A stretch of 58,209 nucleotides of DNA from Haliscomenobacter sp. (GTDB lineage Bacteria; Bacteroidota; Bacteroidia; Chitinophagales; Saprospiraceae): positions 1 through 58,209 of the forward strand of contig NZ_JADKCX010000146.1 in the NCBI RefSeq assembly GCF_016718685.1. The letters are read 5' to 3'. The first letter of the stretch is position 1, and the number at the start of each line of letters is the position of its first letter. Shown one piece after another: positions 19,038 to 28,146 of this stretch. The notes beneath the pieces are model-generated. The model saw nothing but the letters and a program-made list of their open reading frames with translations. It did not search any database and was not told the origin of the DNA. Made by a program: the position numbers and the translations under genes.

Positions 19038-19810
19038 TTACAAATTACCCTCTATCTTCTTATTCGCCACCAATTCCGCCACACTTCTCGCCGCATGCAT
19101 AAAGTCTGAAGGGATCATGACAATGGTAGTCGTGTTGTTGTCGATGCCAATTTCAGCCAACATTGCATGCGCCGCAATTCTAAGGCGATGGTACTGCCTT
19201 CCATTTCCCGGGCACCCTGGGTCAATTTGATGGAAGCCTCTAATTCTGCTTCAGCTTTGACAATGCGGGCTCTTTTTTCACGAATGGCTTCGGCTTCTCT
19301 GGCCATTGCCCTTTGCATCCCTTCGGGAATTTCCACATCCTTCATCTCCACCATTTCAATTTTGATGCCCCAAGGTTCGGTGGCCGCATCGACAATTTTT
19401 TGCAGGGTTCCGTTGATTTGTTCCCTTTCGCGCAGTACTTCGTCAAGCGTGTGCTGACCGATGATGTTGCGCAGGGCGGTTACCGAAAACTGGTAAACGG
19501 CCTTGTTGTAATCGGCCACCTTGATGATGGCGTCTTCTGGATTGGTGATTTTGAACCAAAGCACTGCGTTTACTTTGATTGTCACACTGTCTTTGGTGAT
19601 GGTTTCTTGTTGCTCCAGGTCGACGGTTTTGGTGCGGATGTCTACTTTTTGTTGTCTTTCAAGGAGTGGGATCAGCCAATACAGCCCCGGGCCTTTGATC
19701 GATTGGAAGCGACCTAGTCTGAATACAATGGCACGCTGGTATTCCTGAGCGATCCGCAGACCGGATAAAAGTACAACGATGATGATCCCGATAATGGCAA
19801 ATGGCGACAT
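19038..19810 (-). CDS. SPFH/band 7 (slipin, stomatin-like) membrane protein, one frameshift
   Basis: A single N-terminal membrane helix (residues 1-20, MSPFAIIGIIIVVLLSGLRI) is followed by a band 7 domain: EYQRAIVFRLGRF, GPGLYWLIPLLE, DVEIPEGMQRAMAREAEA. A charged helical segment (IREKRARIVKAEAELEAS) comes next. Slipins assemble on membranes and are linked to membrane microdomain organisation and to regulation of proteases. One missing base near 19167 shifts the frame; with it restored the tail reads MLAEIGIDNNTTTIVMIPSD and ends at 19038, giving 257 residues. No NfeD-type gene is adjacent. Confidence 0.88.
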
Positions 19811-19833
19811 GATGTTGGTTTTAGGTTCACATT

Positions 19834-19996
19834 TTAGTTCAAAAAATTGAGTGTAAAGAGCAAAATAATGCTCAAAATTCCAAGAAGTGCGGTAATGAAT
19901 AAATGATCAGCGATGGTTTCGAGGCGTTTTACTTTTTTGTTGCCAGCCCGAATAGGAATGAATGAAAAAAATGCAAGATAAGGTTACTGTGCCCAT
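19834..19996 (-). CDS. Possible small membrane protein upstream of the SPFH gene
   Basis: In one minus frame the sequence reads RAGNKKVKRLETIADHLFI followed by TALLGILSIILLFTLNFLN and a stop at 19834, which looks like a single membrane helix with a basic N-terminal side. The only ATG (19996) is in another frame and joins through the T7 run near 19970. With the homopolymer errors seen elsewhere this could be a real about 54-residue protein co-transcribed with the SPFH gene. It is weakly supported and has no recognised family. Confidence 0.28.
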
Positions 19997-20112
19997 ACGT
20001 TAAATTTTTTTTTAATTTTTTACCCACCTTATCCTCTTTGGCATCACTTTTGTAAACGCTAAACCATCTTCCTGCGTTATCAGGAAGGATACCGTTCAAA
20101 ACAACACAGATT

Positions 20113-22353
20113 ATGATGAAGAGGATCGAGTTTTGCCTGACTTGGGTATCGTTGCTGTTGCTACAAACTGCTTTTGCCCAAACTTTTACCCCCCTTGCCA
20201 TTGAAGTAGAAGCCGAAACCGGTATACTTTCCAATCCCTGGGGTGGTGGGCTCAACTGTCCTCAACTCTCTGAAGCCGATCTCAACAACGACGGGCTCCT
20301 GGACTTGTACGTTTTTGACCGCACGGTGCACTTGCACCTGGCCTATGTGCGCAAAAACAATCAGTATGTTTTTGCGCCCGAGCTGGTGGCCAATTTTCCG
20401 GCCTTGACCGAGTGGAGTATGCTGCGCGACTACAACGGCGATGGCATCAGCGACATCATTGCGTATTCGGATATCCCTGGAATTGATGGCCTGACCGCCT
20501 ACACCGGGTATTGGCAAGGGAATAAGCTGGCCTTTAAACGGTTTCCCTTCAAAGGCCCCTTCAATTTGGCCTATTTCCCCCTGAATTCGGGGGGTAAGGC
20601 ACAGGTCTACATCAGCCGGATCGACATTCCGGCCTTCGACGATGTCGATTGTGATTCCGATTTGGACATCATTACCTTCAATTTATCTGGAGGGTACATT
20701 GAATGGTACCAAAACCTCTCGGTGGAAAAAGGGTATGGCCGTGACAGCATGATTTTCAAACTGCAAAGCAACTGCTGGGGAGGGGTTTATGAAGATGGAC
20801 TGAGTGCCAACATGAGTTTGTCGTCCGCACCCGGCAAGTGTTTTCAAACGGGGGCGAATAATCCCTCGGTAGACTACCGGCACGCGGGTTCAACCCTGAC
20901 TACCACCGATGTAGACAGCGATGGCGACCTTGATTTGTTTATCGGCGACGTATCATTCAACAACATCAACTTGCTGACCAATGGGGGAACTTGTGCCCAG
21001 GCCTGGTTCAACAAGCAGGATCCACGTTTCCCTGGCAACGACAAAGGGGTAGACCTGCCCATTTTTCCGGCGGTATTTATGATCGACATCAACGCCGATG
21101 GTAAAAAAGAGGTATTGGTGGCCCCCAATGAAAACAATGGGTCAGAAGATGTAGATGTGCTATGGGTGTACGAAAACAACGGCAGCAAACAAAATCCAGA
21201 GTTCAAATTCAAACAAGACGATTTTTTGGTCAGAGACATGATCGATCTGGGCACGGGGGCTTACCCCAGCTTTGTGGACTTCAACGCCGATGGCCTGATG
21301 GATTTGGTGGTGGGCAATGGCGCGCGATTTTTGCCGCAGGGACAACGGTCGATTGGGCTGACCTTGCTGCAAAATGTAGGTTCCCGGCAAGTTCCCCGCT
21401 ACCGCATCGTCAATCGTGACTGGTTGGGTATGAACCAGTATAATCGTGAAAATTTCGCCTTGGCACCTACTTTTGGTGACATGGATGGAGATGGCGACCT
21501 CGATATCGTCGTGGGTGCCGAATTTGGTCAATTGTATTACGCCGAAAACATTGCCGGCTCCGGAAAACCCATGCAGTTTGGTGCCTGGCAAGAGAAATAC
21601 ATGGGCATTGACATTGGGCAAGGGGCCGTTCCACAAATCATGGACATCAATGGTGATAAATTACCCGATCTCGTACTGGGCAATCGCCGGGGCAACCTGA
21701 ACTACTTCCAAAATACGGGTACGCTCCAGAAAGCGGCATTTACGCCTCAGGACAATGCATTGCCCAACATCCAGCGTCTGGGTAAGGTAGACGGCACAGC
21801 GGAGGGCAATTTTATCGGGTACAGCGCTCCTTTGTTTTTTAAACAAAATCAAAGTTTGCAACTCTTGTTGGGTACCGAAAAGGGGGAATTGAGGCTGTAC
21901 GACAACATCGACAACAACCTCAGTGGCACTTTTCACATGAGTGATGCCAACCTGGGCGGCATGCGCCTGGGCGGCCGTACCAAAGCAGATTTGGCCGACA
22001 TCAACGGGGATGGTTTTTTGGATATGGTGGTGGGCAACGCCCGGGGTGGTTTGAGTTTGTACAGCACTTCATTCCGCAGCGGACAGGCGACTCCGGTTCG
22101 CGAACCACTGTCTACCAAAGCGCTCAGTTTGACGCCTAATCCAGCCAACGATTGGGTATCGATCCCTGGCCTGGGGGATGAAGAAGGAATCCTGAGTGTG
22201 TACGACGCAGCTGGTCGCTTGGTGGTTCAAAAACAAGTAAATCAGTACAACAGTAGCCTGCAAGTTGAGGCCTGGACGCCGGGTGTGTACTTGTTTAAGT
22301 TGAGCACCGAGGGGAAGGTATTTGCGGGAAGATTGGTGAAGGCGGGCAAATAA
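20113..22353 (+). CDS. T9SS-secreted FG-GAP/VCBS repeat protein
   Basis: The 746-residue protein has a signal peptide (MMKRIEFCLTWVSLLLLQTAFAQ) and at least nine Ca-binding FG-GAP/VCBS-type motifs. Examples are DLNNDGLLDLYVFD, DYNGDGISDII, DVDSDGDLDLFIGD, DFNADGLMDLVVGN, DMDGDGDLDIVVGA and DINGDGFLDMVVGN, which should build a beta-propeller. The last about 75 residues, from LTPNPANDWVSI to FAGRLVKAGK, are a T9SS type A sorting domain. It is probably a surface or released protein for binding of ligands or polymers; no enzyme motif is seen. It converges on the barrel gene with a perfect 30-bp stem hairpin between them. Confidence 0.9.
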   Translation: MMKRIEFCLTWVSLLLLQTAFAQTFTPLAIEVEAETGILSNPWGGGLNCPQLSEADLNNDGLLDLYVFDRTVHLHLAYVRKNNQYVFAPELVANFPALTEWSMLRDYNGDGISDIIAYSDIPGIDGLTAYTGYWQGNKLAFKRFPFKGPFNLAYFPLNSGGKAQVYISRIDIPAFDDVDCDSDLDIITFNLSGGYIEWYQNLSVEKGYGRDSMIFKLQSNCWGGVYEDGLSANMSLSSAPGKCFQTGANNPSVDYRHAGSTLTTTDVDSDGDLDLFIGDVSFNNINLLTNGGTCAQAWFNKQDPRFPGNDKGVDLPIFPAVFMIDINADGKKEVLVAPNENNGSEDVDVLWVYENNGSKQNPEFKFKQDDFLVRDMIDLGTGAYPSFVDFNADGLMDLVVGNGARFLPQGQRSIGLTLLQNVGSRQVPRYRIVNRDWLGMNQYNRENFALAPTFGDMDGDGDLDIVVGAEFGQLYYAENIAGSGKPMQFGAWQEKYMGIDIGQGAVPQIMDINGDKLPDLVLGNRRGNLNYFQNTGTLQKAAFTPQDNALPNIQRLGKVDGTAEGNFIGYSAPLFFKQNQSLQLLLGTEKGELRLYDNIDNNLSGTFHMSDANLGGMRLGGRTKADLADINGDGFLDMVVGNARGGLSLYSTSFRSGQATPVREPLSTKALSLTPNPANDWVSIPGLGDEEGILSVYDAAGRLVVQKQVNQYNSSLQVEAWTPGVYLFKLSTEGKVFAGRLVKAGK

Positions 22354-22371
22354 AAATTGGTTGAAAGTTGG

Positions 22372-22445
22372 TTGAGGAGTTGAGGCTACCGCAGCGACTT
22401 AGACAGCCACTTGTTTAAGTCGCTGCGGTAGCCTCAACTCCTCAA
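22372..22445. repeat. Intergenic inverted repeat, perfect 30-bp arms, TTGAGGAG word
   Basis: Arms 22372-22401 and 22416-22445 are perfect reverse complements around a 14-nt loop. The outer part of each arm is made of repeated TTGAGGAG-like words, which run on past the paired region (to about 22464). It fills the 120-bp spacer between two convergent genes and probably acts as a bidirectional terminator, though no clear T-tract follows. Confidence 0.85.
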
Positions 22446-22473
22446 TCCTCAACTCCTCAACCTCATTTAACCA

Positions 22474-24105
22474 TTAGAATCTAGCGGTCAGCCCCACCAA
22501 ACCATTCAAGCCCAGCACCGGATAATGTTGCCAGCGTTGGCGCTTGTTGTTCAGCATATTGTTGACGCGGGCAAAGACCCCGATGTTGTCCGTAAGTTGG
22601 TATTCGGCACCAGCGCTTACATCCACCAAAGGATTCAAATTGCGCGATTCGGTTCCACCACTTCTGACAGGCACCCCGTTTTGCAGGTACAAATCACCCC
22701 GGATCTTCAGTTTTTTCTCCAACATGCTCATCACTGCACCCACATTAAAGGTCAAAGAGGGCAAGTGCCAAGGCCTTTCTTCTCTTTTCAAGTCAAATAC
22801 GTTTTGACTCACCGAAGCAATCAAGCCCAGGTTGTCGAACAATTGGGTAGATATTTCGCCGCTGATGGTGACGATGTTTGCGGTGTCGTACAACACGTTG
22901 AAACGGGGAATCGAGTCGCCATTCGTGACAAAAAGTGCTAGGTTGTCTACATTTTTGAACCCTACCTGACCACGGTATTTGACGCCTTTAAATTCCCCCT
23001 TGATACCACCGTAGAAATTGGTATAAAAAGAGTTCCGAATGTCAATCCGGGAGGACAAAAACGGGTTATAATCGGTCAGGTTACGGAAGTTGTTCTTTTG
23101 CAGTCCCCCTTCAATTCCAGCAAATGCCGTAATCAGGTTATCCACCACGTTGACCGAAGCTTCCAGATCAGGATAAATGTAAAACTCATCGGTGTGTGAG
23201 GCGATGTTGGCACCCACCTTAAAGCGGAAGCGGTCAGAATGGAAGCCAAAGTTGGGCTTGAGGAAAAAGTTGTTCAGGCTTTGGCTGGTGGTGTCTTCGT
23301 AACCTGTGAAGTCAGTTTGTAGGGTTAAACTCAGTGGATGTTTTTTATCAAACCACTTGGTACCGGTCAAACCCAGGTCAAAACCCGTTTCCCTTGCCGC
23401 GTAATTATCAGCCATGGCGTACAAGTTCACACTGGCACTGTAGTTGAAATCCGCAACCGTTGGTTCGCTGTTGTACACCTTGGCGTCGGCGTAAAAGGTA
23501 TTGAAGCGCTGCTTGACATCCTTGGCATCGTAGGAAAGCTGCGTGGGGAAGTCGTCGTCGAGATCATTGTAGCCATAGAAATACAAGGTATTGGTTTTGT
23601 ACCCAATGTTTCCACCAACCGAAAATCCTTTATCGGTTTTAAATACCGCATTGCCATTGATTTGAGTACTCCCAAAACGTTGGTTTTCGAGGTTTTTACT
23701 GTTGTCGGCAGAATAGTGGTTAAAATCCACCCCGATGTTTAAATCATCTTTGGTCACAAAATCATGCGAACCATCGAAATAAAAAGCTCGTGGATACCCC
23801 ATTCCAGCCTGGAGATAAGTTTTGTAGATGTCCGTAGTAGGATCACTACGCCATTCCAAGGGTCTGATCTTGGGTGCAGGGTAATTCACATTCAAAGGCT
23901 TGGCCAAAATGTTGTAGTACTGCCGGCGGTTGGAGGTATCAACCGCGGGAAGGATCGGTGGCACTACAAAGCGCTCGGCATCAATCAAACGTGCATTGAA
24001 CTGCTTGATGACGTCTACCGATTCGGTGGGCAGGGTTTTTTGTGCCCAACTGGCTGTGCCGCAAAATACAAGAAGGGCGGCCAGGATGATATGTTGTTTA
24101 TACAT
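22474..24105 (-). CDS. TonB-receptor-like outer membrane beta-barrel protein
   Basis: The 543-residue protein has a signal peptide (MYKQHIILAALLVFCGTASWAQ). The body is dominated by alternating amphipathic beta strands and ends in an aromatic residue (LVGLTARF), as outer membrane barrels do. The C-terminal half has TonB-receptor-like phrases (YQLTDNIGVFARVNNMLNNKRQRW), but no plug domain is visible and the length is short. It lies directly downstream of a 1,047-residue TPR protein on the same strand, with a word-type hairpin in between. A shared envelope function is inferred from this pairing only. Confidence 0.75.
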   Translation of the reverse strand: MYKQHIILAALLVFCGTASWAQKTLPTESVDVIKQFNARLIDAERFVVPPILPAVDTSNRRQYYNILAKPLNVNYPAPKIRPLEWRSDPTTDIYKTYLQAGMGYPRAFYFDGSHDFVTKDDLNIGVDFNHYSADNSKNLENQRFGSTQINGNAVFKTDKGFSVGGNIGYKTNTLYFYGYNDLDDDFPTQLSYDAKDVKQRFNTFYADAKVYNSEPTVADFNYSASVNLYAMADNYAARETGFDLGLTGTKWFDKKHPLSLTLQTDFTGYEDTTSQSLNNFFLKPNFGFHSDRFRFKVGANIASHTDEFYIYPDLEASVNVVDNLITAFAGIEGGLQKNNFRNLTDYNPFLSSRIDIRNSFYTNFYGGIKGEFKGVKYRGQVGFKNVDNLALFVTNGDSIPRFNVLYDTANIVTISGEISTQLFDNLGLIASVSQNVFDLKREERPWHLPSLTFNVGAVMSMLEKKLKIRGDLYLQNGVPVRSGGTESRNLNPLVDVSAGAEYQLTDNIGVFARVNNMLNNKRQRWQHYPVLGLNGLVGLTARF

Positions 24106-24153
24106 GATGTAGAAGTTGAATAGTTGAAAAGTTGAAGGGTTGAAGAGAAGTTG

Positions 24154-24251
24154 AATAGTTGAAGAGTTTATAGTTGAAGAGTCGGGTAGTGCAAAATCAG
24201 CGCACTATGCTATAGCTCTTCAACATTTCAACTATAAACTTTTCAACTATT
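24154..24251. repeat. Intergenic inverted repeat, TTGAAGAG word, overlapping a stop codon
   Basis: Arms 24154-24178 and 24227-24251 match at 24 of 25 positions. The outer spacer up to 24120 holds more TTGAA-based words. The core carries GGTAGTGCAAAAT, also present in the element at 47.2 kb. The right arm overlaps the TAA of the TPR gene (24250-24252). Confidence 0.75.
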
Positions 24252-27200
24252 ACCCCCCGCCGCCACTTTTTTGGAACTCCAGCACATTGCTTTCCGGCGT
24301 TTTATTCAGTGGAGAGCTCGCTTCAATTTGTTTGTTGATTTGGGCAAGGCGCGTTTTGGCCGTATTGACCACGTCCTTGTCCTGATCAAAATTTTCGAGC
24401 AGGGCTTCCAACGCCGCTTTGGCATTGTAGAGGTCACCTTTATCGGCAAAAACGTCGGCCAACAAGAGTACACTCTTCGCTACCCAATATGGATAAGCGG
24501 AGCTTTTTTGGTTGGCTTCCAAACACAATTGCTGCGCCCGATCCAAATTGCGTTGTTTGTAATTGATGAACGCGATGAGGTAGCGTGCTTCCGCCGTTTG
24601 TTCGTTGTCGCTGGTTTGGATGACTTTTTGCAAAGCCGGAATGGCATTGGTGAAATCATTGTTGTCAAATGCCTGCTTGCCGATGTAGAAATTGGCCGTG
24701 GCAATTTGACTGGCGTTGGCACGTGGATTAGTGGCCACTTTTTGCGCCAATGTAGCTACTGCAGCTTTATTGCCCGCCCGGTAAGCACTGCGCATGGCGC
24801 CCAGTTGGGCTTCAAAGATGAGGTTTTCATCCGTGGTGGCTTTTTCCAAATCAGAATAATACTTAAAGGCCTTGTTGAAATCCAACTCGCTGTTGTAGGC
24901 GATGACTGCCCCTTTTTCCAGAGCTTTAGCATAATTTTTGCCTGCTCCTTGCAGGATGAGCCAATCGTAATCCTTCAAAGCCAGACTGTATTGTTGGGTA
25001 GCCACATAAGCGTCACCCCGATGGTAGTAAGCCGTGGACAAGTATAAACCCTGAGGGAAAGAGCGGATATAGCTGGTGTAGCCTTCAATCGCTCGAGGGT
25101 AGTCCCCGTTTTCGTATTTGATCTCCGCAGCGCGGAAGTTGATCGAGTCACGTTTGAGGTTGTCTACTTTGTAGCCCGGAATGGTTTCCAAAAAGGCAAA
25201 ATACTCCCCGGGTTTGCCCAGATCCTTGACGTAGATCTCTTCCAGAGAAGCCCGGGCCAGATTGGCTTCGGTGGGTTCTGGACTATTTTTAAATACTTGT
25301 TTGTAGTAGTTGATCGCACCGTCGTAATTGCCTGCATTGTAATTGATCAGGCCGAGAGCCAAAAATCCCTGGTTAACCAGTGGCGATTTGCCCCGGTATT
25401 TGGTGACCAGATTTTGCAGGTGGGGGATGGCATCATTGGATCGGCCAATCTCCTGGTAAGTTTGGCCGATGCGCAGCAAGGCATCATCGGCAAATTCCGA
25501 ACCCGGGAAATCGCGGGTCAGGCGCTCCAGGGAGACAATTTCCTCCGTACGCCGACCCCGCAAACCTTCAATGATGGCTTTTTGGTAAATGGCGTAGTCA
25601 AAATTCGCCGACTTGCGATCAATGGCCTCGTTGTAGTACCGCAAAGCGTTGTCGTACTGGTTGAATTTGAAATACGAGTCTCCTAGACGCAGGGTAGCAT
25701 CGCCCAAAACGTTGTTGGCAATTTTATCGTTGCGGTACTGGCCACGGTTGCGGTTGATCCCATCAACTGCCGCCTGGAAAAAGCCGCGTGCCCGCTCGTA
25801 GTTGTCTTGCTTGATCAGGTTGTACCCCTGGATGTAATTGGCGGTAGCCACCGAAGATTCTTCAGGAAGGTTGCTGATGCTGCGGGTTAAGCCCAGGAAG
25901 CGATCCATGTACTGGGCACTTTCCTGGTAATTTTTTTCCCGGTGGGCAACATCGCCCAACCAGAATAAGGCTACGGCCTGTACACTCAGATCAATTGGAT
26001 TTTCCAGTGATTTTTGCAAAATTTCACGCGCGGCCTGGTTTTCGTTGTTTTGCAACAATTGCATGCCCCGGTTTACGGCGACTTTTTGGTAAGTGGCCTG
26101 CATTTGTGGGGGCAATCCACCGCCGTTCCGGCGGCGCACATCGTTGATGATCTCCAGAGATTGTTGATAATCGCGGTAATTGAGCAGCACGTCGGCCAAC
26201 AACCTTTGTGCATCCTGATAGTAGCGCGAATTGGGGGCAAAGTCTTGCAAAGTGGCCACAGCTTCGCGGGGCTGGTTGAGCTCGTAAGCCAATTTGGCGT
26301 AGTTGAAACTGGCTTCTTCTTTGATGAGCGGGTCAAAATTCAAACGTTTGGCCGCCGCCAGGGCATTGAGTGCATTGTTCTTTTGGCCCACTTTGAGGTA
26401 GGAATCCGCCAAATAAAACATGGCATTTTGACCAATCGGTGACTCAGCTCCGGAAAGGGGGCGCAAGGTTTGAATGGCTTTTTGGAAATTACCCGTCTGG
26501 TATTGGGTGTAGCCAATTTGGTACAATTCCTCTTCACGCAGTTTTTTGGAATTCTCCTGGTAGTATTCCAGATAAGGCAGCGCCCGTTGGTAATTGCCCA
26601 ACTCAAAGTACGATTGCCCTACGAGTTGCTGGATTTCCTTCAGGTCGCGAATGCCTTTGTCGTTGGCCTTGGGCTCGGCATAAGCAATCACATCCTGGTA
26701 TTTTTTTTGGGCAAACAGAATTTGGGTCAAATAGAAAGGAATATAAGGGCGGTAAGTAGGGTTGTTCTCCACAATTTGCAAGGAAGAAGCCGCCTGCGCG
26801 TAATCTTGTTCAAAGAAAGAAGAAAGCCCCATGTAATAATTGGAAGGCGCATAATAATCGCCATCGGCTTCCGCAATCACATCGCGGAAAAAGGATTTGG
26901 CCAGGTTGAATTCTTTGAGCGCAAAATTGCTGTAACCCTGGCGGAAGCGCATCTGGGTCAGGGTGCCTTTGGACATCCCCAGCGTAGGCACCTCATTGTA
27001 AAATTCCAGGGATTTGGCGTATTCTCCTACGTTGAAGTAGTAGTTGCCCATATCCATCAAGGCTTCCTGGTATTCCGGGTCGGGGCGGAAGGAGCGAATG
27101 AAATCCATGGTCATGACTTCCCCTTCTTTGAGGCGCAATTCCACGGCACATTTGGCCATGTACAAAGCGGCCCGGGTCCGAAAACCCTCGGCTGCGGTTT

Positions 27201-27393
27201 CATTGATGGGTAGCGTCAGGTCAATGGCTTTTTGGAATTCGCGTTTTGCTTTGGCCAATATGCCTTGATCATAGAGGGTGACGCCTCGTTTGAAAGCTCG
27301 GTTGGCTTCGGTGTACACTGCCGTTTGCTGGCCCCATAGGGAGAGGAAACTCAGCAGCAGTAAAGGCAAGAAAAGAACCTTTTTGGTCATCAT
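24250..27393 (-). CDS. Large secreted tetratricopeptide-repeat protein
   Basis: The 1,047-residue protein starts with a signal peptide (MMTKKVLFLPLLLLSFLSLWGQ) and is then made almost wholly of TPR helices. Typical units are AFKRGVTLYDQGILAKAKREFQKAI, DNALRYYNEAIDRKSANFDYAIYQKAI and NYDGAINYYKQVFKNSPEPTEANLA. It ends in a Ser/Pro and Gly-rich tail. Such periplasmic TPR solenoids act as scaffolds for envelope complexes. It is upstream of the barrel protein in the same direction, so the pair may form an outer-membrane complex (inference). No lipobox cysteine is seen. Confidence 0.85.
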   Translation of the reverse strand: MMTKKVLFLPLLLLSFLSLWGQQTAVYTEANRAFKRGVTLYDQGILAKAKREFQKAIDLTLPINETAAEGFRTRAALYMAKCAVELRLKEGEVMTMDFIRSFRPDPEYQEALMDMGNYYFNVGEYAKSLEFYNEVPTLGMSKGTLTQMRFRQGYSNFALKEFNLAKSFFRDVIAEADGDYYAPSNYYMGLSSFFEQDYAQAASSLQIVENNPTYRPYIPFYLTQILFAQKKYQDVIAYAEPKANDKGIRDLKEIQQLVGQSYFELGNYQRALPYLEYYQENSKKLREEELYQIGYTQYQTGNFQKAIQTLRPLSGAESPIGQNAMFYLADSYLKVGQKNNALNALAAAKRLNFDPLIKEEASFNYAKLAYELNQPREAVATLQDFAPNSRYYQDAQRLLADVLLNYRDYQQSLEIINDVRRRNGGGLPPQMQATYQKVAVNRGMQLLQNNENQAAREILQKSLENPIDLSVQAVALFWLGDVAHREKNYQESAQYMDRFLGLTRSISNLPEESSVATANYIQGYNLIKQDNYERARGFFQAAVDGINRNRGQYRNDKIANNVLGDATLRLGDSYFKFNQYDNALRYYNEAIDRKSANFDYAIYQKAIIEGLRGRRTEEIVSLERLTRDFPGSEFADDALLRIGQTYQEIGRSNDAIPHLQNLVTKYRGKSPLVNQGFLALGLINYNAGNYDGAINYYKQVFKNSPEPTEANLARASLEEIYVKDLGKPGEYFAFLETIPGYKVDNLKRDSINFRAAEIKYENGDYPRAIEGYTSYIRSFPQGLYLSTAYYHRGDAYVATQQYSLALKDYDWLILQGAGKNYAKALEKGAVIAYNSELDFNKAFKYYSDLEKATTDENLIFEAQLGAMRSAYRAGNKAAVATLAQKVATNPRANASQIATANFYIGKQAFDNNDFTNAIPALQKVIQTSDNEQTAEARYLIAFINYKQRNLDRAQQLCLEANQKSSAYPYWVAKSVLLLADVFADKGDLYNAKAALEALLENFDQDKDVVNTAKTRLAQINKQIEASSPLNKTPESNVLEFQKSGGGG

Positions 27394-27526
27394 TTTAGAT
27401 TGATTATCCGTTTAGGGATTTTATTTGCTGTAGACCAATTGATTGGATATGTTTCCAACGTTTTGAACTACGGTTTTAACCCTTTTAGGGGAGAAATTTA
27501 TAAAATTTTAACATAACGGGTTGAAC

Positions 27527-28138
27527 TTATACCGAAGAAGCGCTGATTAAATTTGCTCCTGCACTTTGCATATCCAGCAAAGCCTGTTCAACGTCGCCAG
27601 CTTGTAAGTTAACACCCCGACAGGCGTCTTGGATCAAATTGACCTTGAAACCCAGTTCCAGAGCGTCCAATACCGTGAATTTCACGCAATAATCGGTGGC
27701 AATGCCCATGACGTACAGTTCGTCTACACCTTGCGCTTTCAGGTAATCACCCAAGCCAGTCGCCTTGCGGTGTCCGTTGTCAAAAAATCCGCTGTAGCTG
27801 TCGATTTCCGGATCAGTGCCTTTGACAAAAACTTTGTGGATGCCCGCCGTATTCAGGGTAGGTACAAACTCGGCACCAAAACTTTCCTGTACGCAGTGGA
27901 TCGGCCAAAGCACTTGGGACAAGCCATGTAAATCGATCACCTGGCCGGGTTTGCGCCAGGGGTGATTGGCGGCAAAGCTGCCATGCGTGGCCGGGTGCCA
28001 GTCCTGGGTAGCCAGAACCAGATCAAAATGCGGCATCAAGGCGTTGGCGATGGGGATCAGTAGGTTTCCTTCTTCCACGGCCAGTGCGCCGCCGGGGCAG
28101 AAGTCATTCTGTAAATCAATCAGTAGAAGGGTTCTCAT
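27527..28138 (-). CDS. pncA: Nicotinamidase
   Basis: The enzyme deamidates nicotinamide to nicotinate for NAD salvage in the cytoplasm. The start at 28138 gives MRTLLLIDLQNDF and 203 residues; a longer frame upstream adds nine residues not seen in the family. The Asp8-Lys106-Cys151 catalytic triad is intact (LIDLQNDF, VFVKGTDP, ATDYCVKF). The metal-binding residues Asp46, His48 and His52 lie in TQDWHPATHGSF. The start is 8 bp after the stop of the upstream secreted-protein gene, so the two form an operon. Confidence 0.93.
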   Translation of the reverse strand: MRTLLLIDLQNDFCPGGALAVEEGNLLIPIANALMPHFDLVLATQDWHPATHGSFAANHPWRKPGQVIDLHGLSQVLWPIHCVQESFGAEFVPTLNTAGIHKVFVKGTDPEIDSYSGFFDNGHRKATGLGDYLKAQGVDELYVMGIATDYCVKFTVLDALELGFKVNLIQDACRGVNLQAGDVEQALLDMQSAGANLISASSV

Positions 28139-28146
28139 CGGTATTC

